DNA of 64,000 bases from Ectobius pallidus (lineage: Eukaryota > Arthropoda > Insecta > Blattodea > Ectobiidae). Location of the stretch: NCBI GenBank assembly GCA_964059195.1, contig CAXKWD010000009.1:85409432-85473431 (forward strand), given 5' to 3'. The position numbers and the translations under genes are program-made. Below the pieces are notes generated by a model, which saw only the letters and a list, made by a program, of their open reading frames with translations, was not told the DNA's origin and did no database searches. This document shows positions 45,863-56,924 of this stretch, in pieces (the stretch's first letter is position 1; the number at the start of each line of letters is the position of its first letter).

Positions 45863-46893
45863 ATATTATAAGAATTTGCAACCAAGAATATGGCGGATGT
45901 GAGACATATAGCCACAGCCTTCTATACATGTTCGTTTTGGAACAAAACTGACTAAATAATCAAGAAAATACATGGATAGACAAGAGGCGTGTGTGAACCT
46001 AACCTTAAGTCTTCCTGTACATGCGCATATGCTCGTTCGTGATACTTAATCAAATACCGCCCGACGTTTTTTATTTGACCGACTGTACATGTATTAATTT
46101 GTGAAAAGTTAACATTGATAGTGTTGGTCAAATATAACATTATTTTTTTCTCCCTATATTACCTGTGATACATATTGCGAGAGTAAAAACAAATGTTCAT
46201 GTCCAGCTTTCATATTTCACATTCTCGTAAGGAATTGTGCAAAACTAGAATTTTATAGGTCTGAAAATGTCATTATAATGCCCTATTTAAACACATAATA
46301 AGCAAGTATATGTCCCTTAAGTGTAAAATAACTAGCAGCAAATATATAGAATGGAACAGAATAAAGTAATTGGCATTAATCTTTCATTGATCTTTGGTTT
46401 AACTTGTGAATAGTTTGTATTATGATGAATTCCAAAAACTCCCCTACTTTACATTCAGCCTCGAGCCCTGCATTTCAACTGTAGTATGAAAGCGTTGATA
46501 CTGCTTACAAACATGGAAATTCTTGCTATTCATCCAACAAAATGTTAATACCTTCTTTTGTCCAGCCTGAGAAATGACTAAGGGAGCTTTACACAGGTAC
46601 TGGCAGGTAACAGAGGCCTAGGTTGCACTGATTGGTTGGTTTTGTCAGATGATTGAATGGGTTTGTCAAGTGTTTGACCAAAGTGAAATTGCACCATGGG
46701 TAACAAAAATGTTTTACAATAAATTTAACTAAAAATTTGATCATCAGTAGTGGACATTACCTTGATTTTGATCAAATAAAAAAGTATATCAAGTAAAAAT
46801 TATTTTGCCCATCATAAAAAAAAATTGTTAATGTCAAAACTTTGTTAGTTTTGATCTGCCTGTGGTAGTTTTAATTGTAAGTCCTACTTCCAG

Positions 46894-46977
46894 GATCAGT
46901 ATGCTTGTCAGTTGGCTACCTCTCCTCAAATGCATAATTACAAGAACGAAAATCAACACTCCAGGGGCATATCCGTG
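46894..46977 (+). CDS. shep: shep 84-nt exon: C-terminal tail, part 2
   Basis: This 84-base exon has an acceptor CTACTTCCAG and a donor GTAAGT, both phase 0. It encodes 28 residues starting DQYACQLATSPQMHNYKNEN and ending RGISV. DQY near the start and RGIS near the end match the order of blocks in the fly Shep tail, which supports a real exon. As a phase 0-0 exon divisible by three it is a natural cassette exon, but the sequence alone does not show whether it is skipped. Confidence 0.85.
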
Positions 46978-49600
46978 GTAAGTGGATTGTGCCATAGTGC
47001 TAACTCAGATTAAATCCACTTGCCACTATCCCTTATTTTCCACAATCTGTAGATTTGAGATTCCATTCTGTACCTTTATAATTACATAATTGCAATAACA
47101 AAAATTATTTCCAGTGCTTTGAGTTTTGTGTGTGCGTTTGTACTAACAGTAAAATTTAAAATATGGAGGAAAAAAATCTTAACAGTGGGAATTTTGTGCG
47201 TGAGTATTGGGAAGTAAATTATTTATTTTCTGGCTTGCTTCAGTAGTTTGTTATTCACATTTTGCTTGTTAGATCACAAAATATTTGTATAAATAAGGAT
47301 TTTTCCCCCCCTAGAAATTTTAGTTGTTGTGAAGGTAGCAACCATGATGGTATTAATCGCACACTTTATCTTGAGCTAAACACTCCATAATGCTGAAAAC
47401 AGTCCATATCAAGAAGGCCTCGCTCGAAAAAATGAAGATCGTGGCCCGTTCCCAGTGTTGCCATACCCAAAAAATGTCCCATAGCGCCATTCTTGAACTT
47501 ACTACTGTCTATTTTTTATTTGTTTACAACATATTACTCTGCAAATGACATAATTAAATCCAGGGACATTAGAATAAAGGTGTTGTGGAAATGGTCGATA
47601 TAAGTGACAACAAAGTTAAAAATGAAGATTCTTTAAACCAAGAAGTGTCGGACATCAGCGAATAAACAATAAACCAAATAAATGAATTGAAAGGAAAAGC
47701 ATTTTAATGTGTTTTAAGCTGAATCTATCGGAGAATAGAACAAGTCAGTCTTGATTATTTTGCTAGAAAGTTGTAATATTTACCTATAAACTCTCGTGAA
47801 AAATGTTTAGTTATATTATATTAATTCAGGCATGTGAAAGTGAGTATTCAAATAGGCCTTCATGTACAATGCTATGACTTTTAAACCGATTTTCTATATT
47901 CTGAAGACTGGGAGAGAGATTGTCCAAAGAAATATATTACTTAATTCCTTTCTCCAGCAATAGATTATACTATAATAGGTTTGTTCGCAAAGCAGTCAGA
48001 AACCAGGAACATATCGTTCGCGCATGCGCTCTTTCTGCACACGCGTTCGCAAAGCGAGAATCCGTGATTCTGATTTCAATTTTCTGTTCGCAAAGCTCTC
48101 ACGGACAGTTTCTGTACTATAAGAAAAGTTTGCAGGCTCTAGCATGAATTGTTATCAGAGACATGCGCAGTAACCTATTTTCACACGCCTGACTCCTCCC
48201 TCCTATAACATTGCGCCAGATTTATAAACATAGGCTACTTATAGTATGAATAATGGAAGATAATTAAAAGTTTCCCAAAATATAGATTATATTGTCGATG
48301 TATATTGCATTTATAACATGTCAAAGGGAAATATATAGCCTATTTTATTTGCATATCATATCGATTAAACGCAGAAACTATCGATTCCAAATTCTTGTAA
48401 CCGTTCGCAAAGTGCAAATCATGGGTAAGTTACAGACTGGACATGCGCAGTACAACAAATTCTCAAGCGGTCACGGATTTGCTTTGCGAACAAACCTATT
48501 ATCTGCATCAATAAAAACTCTTTAGTTTGGTAGTGAGAGTCGAATTTGCTACGAATTACAATTAGTTCCATTGTGTGCCAGTATAAAACTAACGTTATAT
48601 TTTCTAGTAGTTGGCAACCCTTCAGAAATGACGTCAATTTCAACTCACCGCCTTCTGCAATAGTCAGTCTCTTAAACTGCATGCAATATCAGCTCCCCTC
48701 ACCCCCACATTTTTTCGGCTCAAGATAAAGTGTGGCGTAATAGCAATTGTGATTATTACTTTTTGTGTATAAAAAGCAAGTAAATCAATTTATTGAACAC
48801 TTTTTTAAGCAGATAAAAGTGCTTTAATGTTGCTATTAGAATTCACAAGCAAAGTACCAAACACATTTTTTTAAGTTTAATATGCATTCAATATAACTGA
48901 TAGTATCATCTTTAATCACATTTTTAAAAATTCAATCATGCCTTTGTATACAAAATTAGTGTTTCATTACAAAAATAATACAGTATTCAGCTTTCCTTGA
49001 CTGAGGACTGCCTAGAGACAAAATGTATTTAAAGATTGCTAACAATAAATGGTGCTGCTTGGATAATTCCAAGTTGCCTTCTAGACACAGCATACCCATC
49101 CATCCTTAAGGATAAAAGTGTCAAAAGATGATGTAATAAATACGTTAAATAAATGCAACATTATTTCCATAATAATCCATGAAAGTTGTGGAATTCATAC
49201 ATTAAAAACCGAATATAATTTTCAGAAATAGCAAGTATTAATATAATTATATACCGGTAGCTTAAAAAGACAATATTTTTTTTAGAACTTTAGTAAAACC
49301 CTTTGTTACTAAACTTCAACTTTCCTTTAAAATATTTTGAAGGCCAAAACCTCTGCAGATATTCTGGAGTAGTCCCATAAACTCCAAATAATAACCAGAT
49401 TATTTTAGTTTGTAGCTGTTTTATAGTACCATAAATGTGCTCAGAGTCTGAAGTCAAACAGCCCTCATTCACGGATATCAATCTTAAGCAGTTGGTATAA
49501 ACGTTACCGATAATTGCAACCCATGGTTTGGTAAACCCTGATGTGAAACCAATCCCATAAGAATATTTTTTTAAAATGAAGTGTGAATTGCATTTTTCAG
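46978..49600 (+). other. shep intron between exons 46894 and 49601
   Basis: A 2.6-kb intron with GTAAGT and TTTTTCAG ends. It contains one MITE (47973-48502). No other feature is supported. Confidence 0.85.
47973..48502. mobile_element. 530-bp MITE with GTTCGCAAAG repeats
   Basis: The left end TAATAGGTTTGTTCGCAAAG is the exact inverted repeat of the right end. The 10-base word GTTCGCAAAG recurs inside in direct orientation at 48044, 48086 and 48403, in addition to the copy in the left end (47983) and the inverted copy in the right end (48482). GCGCATGCGC-type palindromes lie between. No coding sequence is seen. Confidence 0.75.
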
Positions 49601-49702
49601 ATGATGCCACCATCAGCAGATCCTAGTTCGATGCAGTACAGTTCTGTAATCCCTCAGCTTACTACACATATGGCTTCACTGCAATTGGGAACTACGGGAT
49701 CT
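49601..49702 (+). CDS. shep: shep exon: C-terminal tail, part 3
   Basis: Following CATTTTTCAG, the exon reads MMPPSADPSSMQYSSVIPQL and continues to MASLQLGTTGS, ending in phase 0 at GTAAGT (49703). The PQL..LQ(L/I)G block is shared with the fly Shep tail. It is 102 bases, again frame-neutral, so the three tail exons 43715, 46894 and 49601 are all phase 0-0 and could be spliced in any combination. Confidence 0.88.
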
Positions 49703-50950
49703 GTAAGTAAAAGAATTTCATTATATTATAATTAAACATTCCTTTATTTGTAAAAATGTTGTCTATTTCATATAGCTCTGTAACAAGCTTTAGTTTCAAA
49801 GGCTAAGAGTGATTTTTCTAAGGTTCCGTGATATTACATATTTTTGCTAAACTAGACAACTCCGAAGTCACCATGTCTGTCATACCATTCCAATTACTAT
49901 GAAGTGTACAATAATGCAATGGCGTATTTTGGTTTGAAGACCCAAACAATAGTACACAAAACACACATACATATATTTTTTTCAATTAACATGCTTTGAA
50001 AAACCTTGTTTATCACAGTTTTATAACAGAAATAAACAAATTATAATCTTAATTAGACACTTAAACACTACAAAAATTTAAAACTCCACACTCCTAGGAC
50101 ATAAATATCCCCATGCTTGCGTATACACAAAGAAACCGATCGCCAGAGCAGTATCAACATTGGAAACATTGTCATGCCCATGCAGGGGGAAAAGGAGTAT
50201 GCACATTTCTGTGAAGAGAGTAAACACACAAGCTGGTGGTGTCTAAAAGTTGTTTCATTTCAAGAGCAGTTTGCACACCTGCCAGCAGTGGTTTTTTGTG
50301 GGAAGCCAAGAATGGATAAAAAGGTGTTAAAACTTTATTAAAATTTTATTTGTTTTCTTTACACTTTTCTTAATAACACCAACGTTTTGTCCATATTACA
50401 CTTTTATGGCTGCAGTGTACTCATATTTTCAGTTTTCCTTTATTTGTTCATTGTTGTGTTTAGCTTGACAAAAATTGAGGTGATGCAATTCAAGTACTGG
50501 CAATATGCAGCAGTAAAATTCTTGTTTGCTATTGAAACTTTCAGAAAACATGAGGGGACACTACATACGAACATAGATATGAATTTTAATTTTTGTCTGT
50601 TTTACATTGTCATGTATTTGTTTGTACTGGAAAAGGATTGAGTTTGTATTTCCATTAGAAACTTGGTTAAAAAGTGCTTAAATTACATACTACCAGAGCA
50701 TGCTGTCATTCATACTAATCGTATTTGGTTTTTAAAAAAAACTTTATTCATTTATTTGAAGTCTACTAAACTAAAAATTTACATATCAGCTGAAGAGTGA
50801 CGCTTCATTGATACAAGTGATGTGAGCATGTGTTTGCACATTAAACACTTGTCAGTATAACCCCGATTTAACAGATCCTTGATTTATCATTTTCCCTCAT
50901 TTTACACCAAATATTGAAAACCCCAGATAATATCACATATACCCAATGTA

Positions 50951-51504
50951 CAGTGATACCTCGAGATACGAGTTTAATTCGTTCTGTAACCTTGCTCGTA
51001 TCTCAAAGCAATTTTTCCCATTGAAATTAATTGAAATGCCATTAATCCGTTCCAGCCCCAAAAATGCTACCCCAATTGTTTTTGTTACGTGTTTTTGAAT
51101 AAGAAAAATGTATTTATAAATGACAAATATTGTATAAAAACATAATAAAATAGAATGTAAAGCAAAAAAATTGGTTTTATAAAGTGTACATACATATTTG
51201 TTACACTTTCTTTGGACCCATGGTTATAAAAAGAAATGTGATAAAGTATGTAAATGCACAAAAAGCGCAAAGCCCTAGAAAAACTTAGCAAAGATGCTTC
51301 GACAGCGAGGTAAACAAGCACACTGGGGGAATATGTGGGATAATGCGCGAGACGCACGAGGCGCAGGCGCAGTAAACTGGTGGGCCGTGTGCAGCGTCGC
51401 AGCTGGCCGTTCCTCGTATCTCAAATGTCGCTCCTATTTCAAAACGAAACTTCGCTCGCTCGACAGCTCGTATCTCAAATAACTCGTATCTCGAGGTATC
51501 ACTG
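50951..51504 (+). mobile_element. Pogo/Tigger-like MITE, copy 1
   Basis: The ends CAGTGATACCTCGAGATACG (left and, as reverse complement, right) are flanked by TA (50949-50950, 51505-51506). Words like CTCGTATCTCAAA recur near both ends. It is closely similar to 59468-60055 in the same orientation. Open frames in it are shared by both copies but resemble no transposase. TA target and CAGTGATACC..CGAG ends suggest the pogo group. Confidence 0.82.
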
Positions 51505-51995
51505 TATTAATATTTTCTATTTAATGTTATTCTTCGTAATATAAAACAGGGGGTCCATTCATCTTGGTTTTCCTGGGACAGTCCCGTTTTTTGGCAGCGT
51601 CCCACTGTCTCGAAAGTTTTATTGGGGACGGTCAGTTGTCCCACTTTTTTGTGATTCCGATTGGCCAGTTTATTGTACGCTACATTAATGAAACTTGTAA
51701 AGTGAAGGTCTTGCTCATTGTCAGAACACACAAAACACAACTGTAATGGGGTATCAGATGCTGACTTTTATGGCAAAGTTGCAGAAGAAAATGGACTTTT
51801 TGATAAAATATGTAAAGGTTGTGAAAAGTACAGTGACAATGAGGCATCTACTTCTGCGGAATAAATTATCTACACCAGTCTGCAGAAGAAATATAAGAAG
51901 TCATTTGGGTAATTTGTGTTAACGAGACAAAGGTAGGCCTACATTTTAAATGCTCACTAAATTTTGTGGATGAACTTTTTGCCCTCTTTTTCCTT

Positions 51996-52261
51996 AATTC
52001 CGAGCTGCGCGGGCAAAGAGAATTTAAGTCCACTTTCTTGTTACTGAGAATTAGAGTGACTTAACACACTATACCAGCCCAACATAGCTTTAGAGATGGA
52101 TAAACCTATGAGGCACACATCCATAACTACCGTACAATTTTGAATATGACTTACTGGACTTAACACAAATGTAGAGAACATTTTTATCTATAACTCTATG
52201 GACTTATCTCAATTTTTTAGGATGGTGGACTTAACTCTCTTTGCCCGCGCACCCCGGAATT
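51996..52261. mobile_element. 266-bp MITE with TGCGCGGGCAAAGAG ends
   Basis: The ends AATTCCG..TGCGCGGGCAAAGAG are inverted repeats, followed inside by TTAAGTCCAC on both arms. An inverted relative at 61477-62346 carries a 595-bp insertion. This uninterrupted copy shows the sequence GGTATAGTGTGTTAAGTCAC (reverse complement) at the insertion point. Confidence 0.8.
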
Positions 52262-52567
52262 GTCCCATGTTTTTCCAAAAAAACGTTAAAAATATCCTGT
52301 TTTTATATAAACATTATATGGACACTCTGTATAAAACCCCCATTTAATATTAAAAATGCAGATTAGTAATGGTCATCATCCCATGGCTTCATCCCATTTC
52401 TGGACTTGCCTCATCATCATTATTTTAAACTGTGTGGCTGTCATTATTAATTTGAATATTTTTTTAGTTGTTTCCATTACTTAAGGTAATTTCTCTCATC
52501 TATTCAAGGTTGAAGGATCATAACTGGGAAGATGAAACACACTTATGGTAGTGCTTTGTTTTTTCAG

Positions 52568-52720
52568 TATATTGCAAGTCCTCATCCATACCCTTTCTAT
52601 CCTGGACCGGGAGCCTCAATCATCCATGCTGTACCCATCGCTGATTCGGAACAGACTTCCACTGCTGCCTCACCAGATGAAAGTTATCAGCCTTACCAAA
52701 CCAACCAGCCACCCAAGTAA
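52568..52720 (+). CDS. shep: shep terminal coding exon with stop
   Basis: After the acceptor GTTTTTTCAG the exon reads YIASPHPYPFYPGPGASII and then DSEQTSTAASPDESYQPYQ, ending QPPK and TAA at 52718-52720. The DSEQ(A/T)STAASPDE(A/S)Y block and a final PK are diagnostic for the Shep C-terminus, so this is the true end of the protein. The stop lies inside a GTAAGC that resembles a donor, and a stronger GTAAGT donor starts at 52732. Splicing at 52732 would place an intron in the 3' UTR. Confidence 0.92.
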   Translation, partial: YIASPHPYPFYPGPGASIIHAVPIADSEQTSTAASPDESYQPYQTNQPPK

Positions 52721-53522
52721 GCAAGCATGCGGTAAGTAGTCACCTGCACAGCAAGCTAGCCAACAGTTATCATGACTCTGGGGGGGGGAATTATATGTTT
52801 CAACCGCTGTTGCTCTTGATTCAGCATAAAACTTAATGTTAGTAACAGCATAAATATGAAGGACTTACTTTAAACGCCTATTTTATTATATTATGACCTT
52901 TTATACGTTCTTAAAATTTTATTGTAGGCACGTAGATTAAGTATTGTGTTCAACTTTAACATTCAGTCCCCCCCAATCCTGCCGTCTGCCTGATGATGCA
53001 GCGGTTGGGTGGTAGGCCAAGGCCCTCCAGCGATGTATTGCCATGGAGTTTAGTTTTTAACATTCAATCAATTCTGTGTCATGTTTACAGCATTAACATG
53101 CATTTTAGATTCCTTGAAACCAATTTTGAATACAATTTTTGGAAACACATCTGTGTACATGTGTATGTGTGTTTCTATGCCTATGTGTGCATAGCTCAGA
53201 AATGAACAATCATATAAAAACGGATTTTGTACTTTGATTAAGTATCTTCTGGGTGTGTGACATGAAGGGTGGCAATGACATTCTTTCATTTCTAGTATCA
53301 CTTTACATGAACAAAATGTCATTTTTTTGCAATTTTCTTTGGAAAATGGTTCTACCATTGTTCTAAATAATCACACTGTCTGAAATTATTAGCAGCTAAA
53401 ACTATTGTTAGAAACATTTTTTGTATAAATTCTCTGAAGGGAAAACAAACTCAGATATTTTTAGTCTTGTCTGATGAATAATATGGCTCTGTTTGAGGCA
53501 TAGACAATTTAATGAGTATCAC
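52721..53522 (+). other. Downstream of the shep stop: 3' UTR candidate
   Basis: No coding sequence is seen. A GTAAGT donor at 52732, a G-run at 52782-52789 and a SINE-tail fragment at about 52970-53045 are present. I could not place a polyadenylation site with confidence because AATAAA-like strings are common in this AT-rich DNA. Confidence 0.4.
52970..53045 (+). mobile_element. SINE tail fragment
   Basis: CCCCCCAATCCTGCCGTCTGCC matches the end of the SINE at 34947-35170. The following GATGATGCAGCGGTTGGGTG and GCCAAGGCCCTCCAGC extend it. The tRNA-like head is missing. Confidence 0.5.
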
Positions 53523-54110
53523 CAGGGCCGACTCTAGGTATCTCGGTGCCCTAGGTGAGAAATAATTTTGGCACCCTACTAAATTACCACCTCAATCATT
53601 CTGTTTTTTACATTTGATTAACATGGAATTTCACATTCTCTGACCTGGTATTGGTAAGTGGTTAAATAAAATTGATTTGAATTGGCCTAATTTGAGAAAG
53701 GCTTGTAGTATATAACATAGTATGGGGGTTAAATGAAAAAAATACATTTAATTGAAAAAGGTTATAACTTTTTGTATTCAACATACAAGAAACTGCATTG
53801 TAGATAAGTTTTTCCCCATGAAGCAGATGTTGAAAAAAGGCTTACAATCCTTAAAGGTACTTTTCTTGCTTCAATTTTGAGAAACTCTTTGACAAGATCT
53901 TTTATATCCATTTGAGTAGCTAACTCATTTTTGATAGAAATGGTAGCAAGACCTGAAAGCCTTTCCTGGCTCATTGAGTTATGCAGATATGTTTTAATTA
54001 GTTTTAAATCCTTTTTACATTTATTTTCTATTTTTTGTTTTTAAATCTAAATGTTTCCACCCCTAAATGTTTCTAAAAATTCCCCATCCTAGGCGGGTGC
54101 CTACTTCACC
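53523..54110 (-). mobile_element. hAT element remnant with TIR and transposase tail
   Basis: The sequence starts CAGGGCCGACTCTAGGTATC and then CGGTGCCCTAGG, a typical hAT terminus. The minus strand inside encodes the C-terminal end of a hAT transposase. The other end is not found; a related GGCACCCGCCTAGG word (minus strand) lies near 54090. Confidence 0.65.
53840..53974 (-). pseudogene. hAT transposase C-terminal fragment
   Basis: The minus strand reads MSQERLSGLATISIKNELAT and then MDIKDLVKEFLKIEARKV. ERLSGLAxxSIxNxxAxxxDxxxLIxxFAxxKARKV is the standard end of hAT transposases of the ZMYM/52-kDa-repressor type. The rest of the gene is absent. Confidence 0.75.
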
Positions 54111-54399
54111 TAAATGGATTCTCACAATGCTTTCTTTGTGTTGTAATGTAAAGGGTACCTATTTTAGATTCCTAAAGATGCATTTTTTTAATACCTTAGA
54201 ATCTGAATCCACTAATAACTGTGCATATTTTTCGAAGTTGGATATATATATATTCAATGAGTCATGTCTATTGTTGAGTCATGTCTGCTGTTGGTCTAGC
54301 TGGCTGTGCAGAGGTAGATGCATTGTTTGCCATGCAAGTGACAGTATATTGTAGTATGCACAGAGTGATCTGGCATTTGCTGTGGAGAACTCGAGTGCA

Positions 54400-54700
54400 C
54401 TTGTCTTTCCTTTATTTTTTTTTTTTTTCATTTTTTTTTTTTCAAAATAAGTAATGAAAAAGTAGATACAGTAAAGTATCAAATGTCCCACAAAATTAAG
54501 TGATCAGAATATATTCCTGTCATTTTAGTTTAAGTTATGAAGGTCCCAAACATGGGAAGAATAGATATCTTGAGATTTCAGAGATTTATATATTCCTCTT
54601 TTATTCCTCATGAACTCTTTTTTTTTTATTTTTTATTATTATTATTTTTTTTTTTATTTTTTATTATTTTTTTTTTATGCTATACATTATTAATAAAGGA
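54400..54700. repeat. T-rich low-complexity tracts
   Basis: Runs of T broken by a few A or C bases lie at 54413-54442 and 54608-54676 (TTTTTTATTTTTTATTATTAT type). Open frames through them give Lys- or Phe-rich peptides and are not genes. Confidence 0.85.
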
Positions 54701-55300
54701 GCAGTTTGGTATATATCTGTTTTATGCTTAATATTATTTATTACCTCTACAATGTTTTTTATTTTTGTCATGTTAGTTAAATGAAAATGCATTAATTTTT
54801 TTTTTTTATCAGCTGAACATTATGAGGTAGATTACACGTTCAAGGGTGACAAAAATTTATTTTTTATTTTAATTTTGTTAGTTTTATGTGAACTTCTAGC
54901 TTTATATCTGTGAATTATTTTTAAAGAAATCTATAAAATTGATCATTTATTAGTGCAACCACAATTAGCCAAATCTTAAGTATATCCAAGTAGCCATCCA
55001 AGTGGCCATCCAAGTAGACAACCACTGTAGATTCTCTTGGAAACTTTTTCAATACCATATTGAAAATTTTGCATGAAAGCGGGACTGCATTGGAATGGGA
55101 TCGTATTCAGATTGATCTGAATTCTGCATGAAAACGTAGTAAATGTGTACATGGACAGGTGACACCGTTAACACTTTTGGAGAATATATGAAAAGTAAGA
55201 CCCATTTTTAGGGTTTATTTTGTGCACAGTTCACTAGTGAATAATGAAAGACAAACAGTAGAAAATCCATAATTCAGGCAAATATTTTTGTGCGCATTAA

Positions 55301-56141
55301 CCCATTGGCGCACTTCCCCGTGTGCGGGACGGGCAAAAAATCAAAGTCGAAACGCACTTTGCCGGCTGCCAGATGGGTTGAGCAACCGACACCTTTTCTT
55401 GTAGTTCTAGCTTTCTCTGAGTAGATGGCATAACATTCCATATACCATTTTAAAGCTGAATAAATTCTCTATGCAATGGTATGCAATATGATATGCTTCA
55501 TATCGATTTTCAATGTATAAATCGATCGTGAATATGTGGTCGATATGCACTTTGGCGGCTGCCAGACGGGCTGAGCAACCGACACCTTTTCTTTTAGTTC
55601 TAGCTTTCTCTGAGTAGATGGCATAACATTCCATATACCATTGTAAAGCTGAATAAATTCTCTATGCAATGGTATGCAACACGATATGCTTCATATCGAT
55701 CTTCAAGGTATAAATCGATCGTGAATATGAGGTTATTCCCGCTTTCCGTAAGTAGATGGCATGACATGCCTTATTAGCGTATTATACCCACACAAGTTAT
55801 CTACCTTATTGTATTCAACACAATAATTCAAGTTTAAGTTATAAATCGATATAATGATCACGTGATCATGGGATTCCGAGGCACTCAGTTCGAAAAATGG
55901 CTTCGAGGAAGAAATTGTGTGTGGCGTTCCAGACTGTTTTAGGGTGTATCACACCACAAAATACCTGTAAACAAACATTCTAGGGATCAACAAAACATCA
56001 CAGCATAAAAAGGGGTATGCAGTTTAGTCCATAAAATTGAATTTGCATGAAGTAATAATAAATGTAAAGAAATCAATTTTTGCCTGAAAATATTAGTGTT
56101 TATGGGTGCGCTGTGCATAAGAAAAGTAGTGTGCCAATGGG
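55301..56141. mobile_element. piggyBac-like MITE, 841 bp
   Basis: The ends CCCATTGGCGCACT (left) and CCCATTGGCACACT (reverse complement of the right end) are flanked by TTAA on both sides (55297-55300, 56142-56145). Termini starting CCC with a TTAA target are typical of piggyBac. The inside holds a 193-bp tandem duplication. There is no transposase. Confidence 0.8.
55354..55739. repeat. 193-bp tandem duplication inside the piggyBac-like MITE
   Basis: Copies 55354-55546 and 55547-55739 both read GCACTTTG(C/G)CGGCTGCCAG, then GAGCAACCGACACC, GAGTAGATGGCATAACATTC and CATATCGAT. A partial third match (GTAAGTAGATGGCATGACAT) follows at about 55748. Confidence 0.88.
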
Positions 56142-56145
56142 TTAA

Positions 56146-56916
56146 TTAATACATTTTCACTTCTTACCTTGTGAATTTTAAAGATGAAGAGTGTGTCCTG
56201 ATTTTCGCTTTTTTTTTAAACTATATTATATTTCCTTAATACTGACAACCGGAACAGATTCCACTCTTTGCAAATGCAGGTGTTACATCGTCTAGCTTCA
56301 AGGTGAAGCTTTATCATTCCTGAGAAAGCAGGGGAGAGGGGTTAAAGGAGCTTGTACATTTAGCATACGGGTATGAAGGTACATTTGCATTCTGATGCTC
56401 CATACTAAACATAAAAATTCATATACAAACTCTGTAGCACCACTTTTTGCTTAACCTAATGAAATACACAAAGAAGGAAAACTGTAGAAGAATGAATATC
56501 TTTTTACAAATCATTATTTCCTTCTGTTATTTGCATTTTGTTCATAATTTTGACAAATTCACGTTGCTTTTCATTTTTGCGTTACTTCATGGGAAAAAAA
56601 ATTGCTTTAATTTGAGCTTATTAAGTGCCGGTGCTTTCTAAGATTAATTGGTGAACAGGAAAAATGTTTGTCCTTACATGTGTCTGTACGTGCTATAACT
56701 CTAATATGCTGTATCAGATTTTATAAAGTCCATAGGAAGAATCATGTTGATTCTGGACCAGACCGGTTGACCTCTGCTGGAGTAACGACCAATTAATGGT
56801 CACATGCTTTTCAAATAGCAAATTTTTTTATTGCAACCACTGATAGAACTGTTGTTGGGAACTGAAGACAAGTGACTGCACATTCATACTCCTTCAGATG
56901 TTTTGGAAAAGTAAGG
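56146..56916. other. Non-coding, no recognisable feature
   Basis: AT-rich sequence without a supported gene. The short open frame at 56447-56641 has no match I recognise. Confidence 0.35.
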
Positions 56917-56924
56917 GATATTGT

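Larger units (their letters stand above)
44376..46085 (+). mobile_element. Tc1-like element interrupted by a solo LTR
   Basis: The terminal repeats CAGTCGGTCAAATAAAAAAC (left) and the same 20 bases as the reverse complement of the right end are flanked by TA on both sides (44374-44375, 46086-46087). Near the left end is the start of a transposase. After removing the LTR insertion the element would be about 750 bp, so it was already internally deleted. Confidence 0.82.
43910..46893 (+). other. shep intron between exons 43715 and 46894
   Basis: A 3.0-kb intron with GTAAGT and CTTCCAG ends. More than half is a Tc1-like element (44376-46085) that itself contains a solo LTR (44910-45862). Confidence 0.85.
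49703..52567 (+). other. shep intron before the terminal exon
   Basis: A 2.9-kb intron with GTAAGT and TTTTTTCAG ends. It contains a pogo-like MITE (50951-51504) and a TIR element (51996-52261). Short open frames at 50117-50341 and 50387-50641 have no match I recognise. Confidence 0.85.
14473..52720 (+). other. shep: shep (alan shepard / RBMS family) gene, nine exons covering both RRMs and the C-terminus
   Basis: Nine exons on the + strand join into 405 codons plus TAA: 14473-14687, 17734-17792, 21216-21307, 35509-35666, 39338-39497, 43715-43909, 46894-46977, 49601-49702 and 52568-52720. The frame is kept at every junction and every intron has GT..AG ends. The product has a Ser/Asn-rich linker (residues 1-45 of this part), RRM1 (about 50-122; RNP2 LYIRGL, RNP1 KGYGFVDF), RRM2 (about 129-205; RNP2 LYIANL, RNP1 KGVGFARM) and a Gln/Pro/Tyr-rich tail. 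Shep and its vertebrate relatives RBMS1-3 bind single-stranded A/U-rich nucleic acid; in flies Shep acts in neuronal remodelling and modulates chromatin insulators. Family match is by recognition of the conserved protein. The N-terminal exons are not seen, so the gene is partial at the 5' end. Confidence 0.93.

Noticed and set aside
51294..51482. Open frame shared by both pogo-like MITE copies
   Set aside because: It is conserved only because the two MITEs are recent copies; no transposase motif is present.
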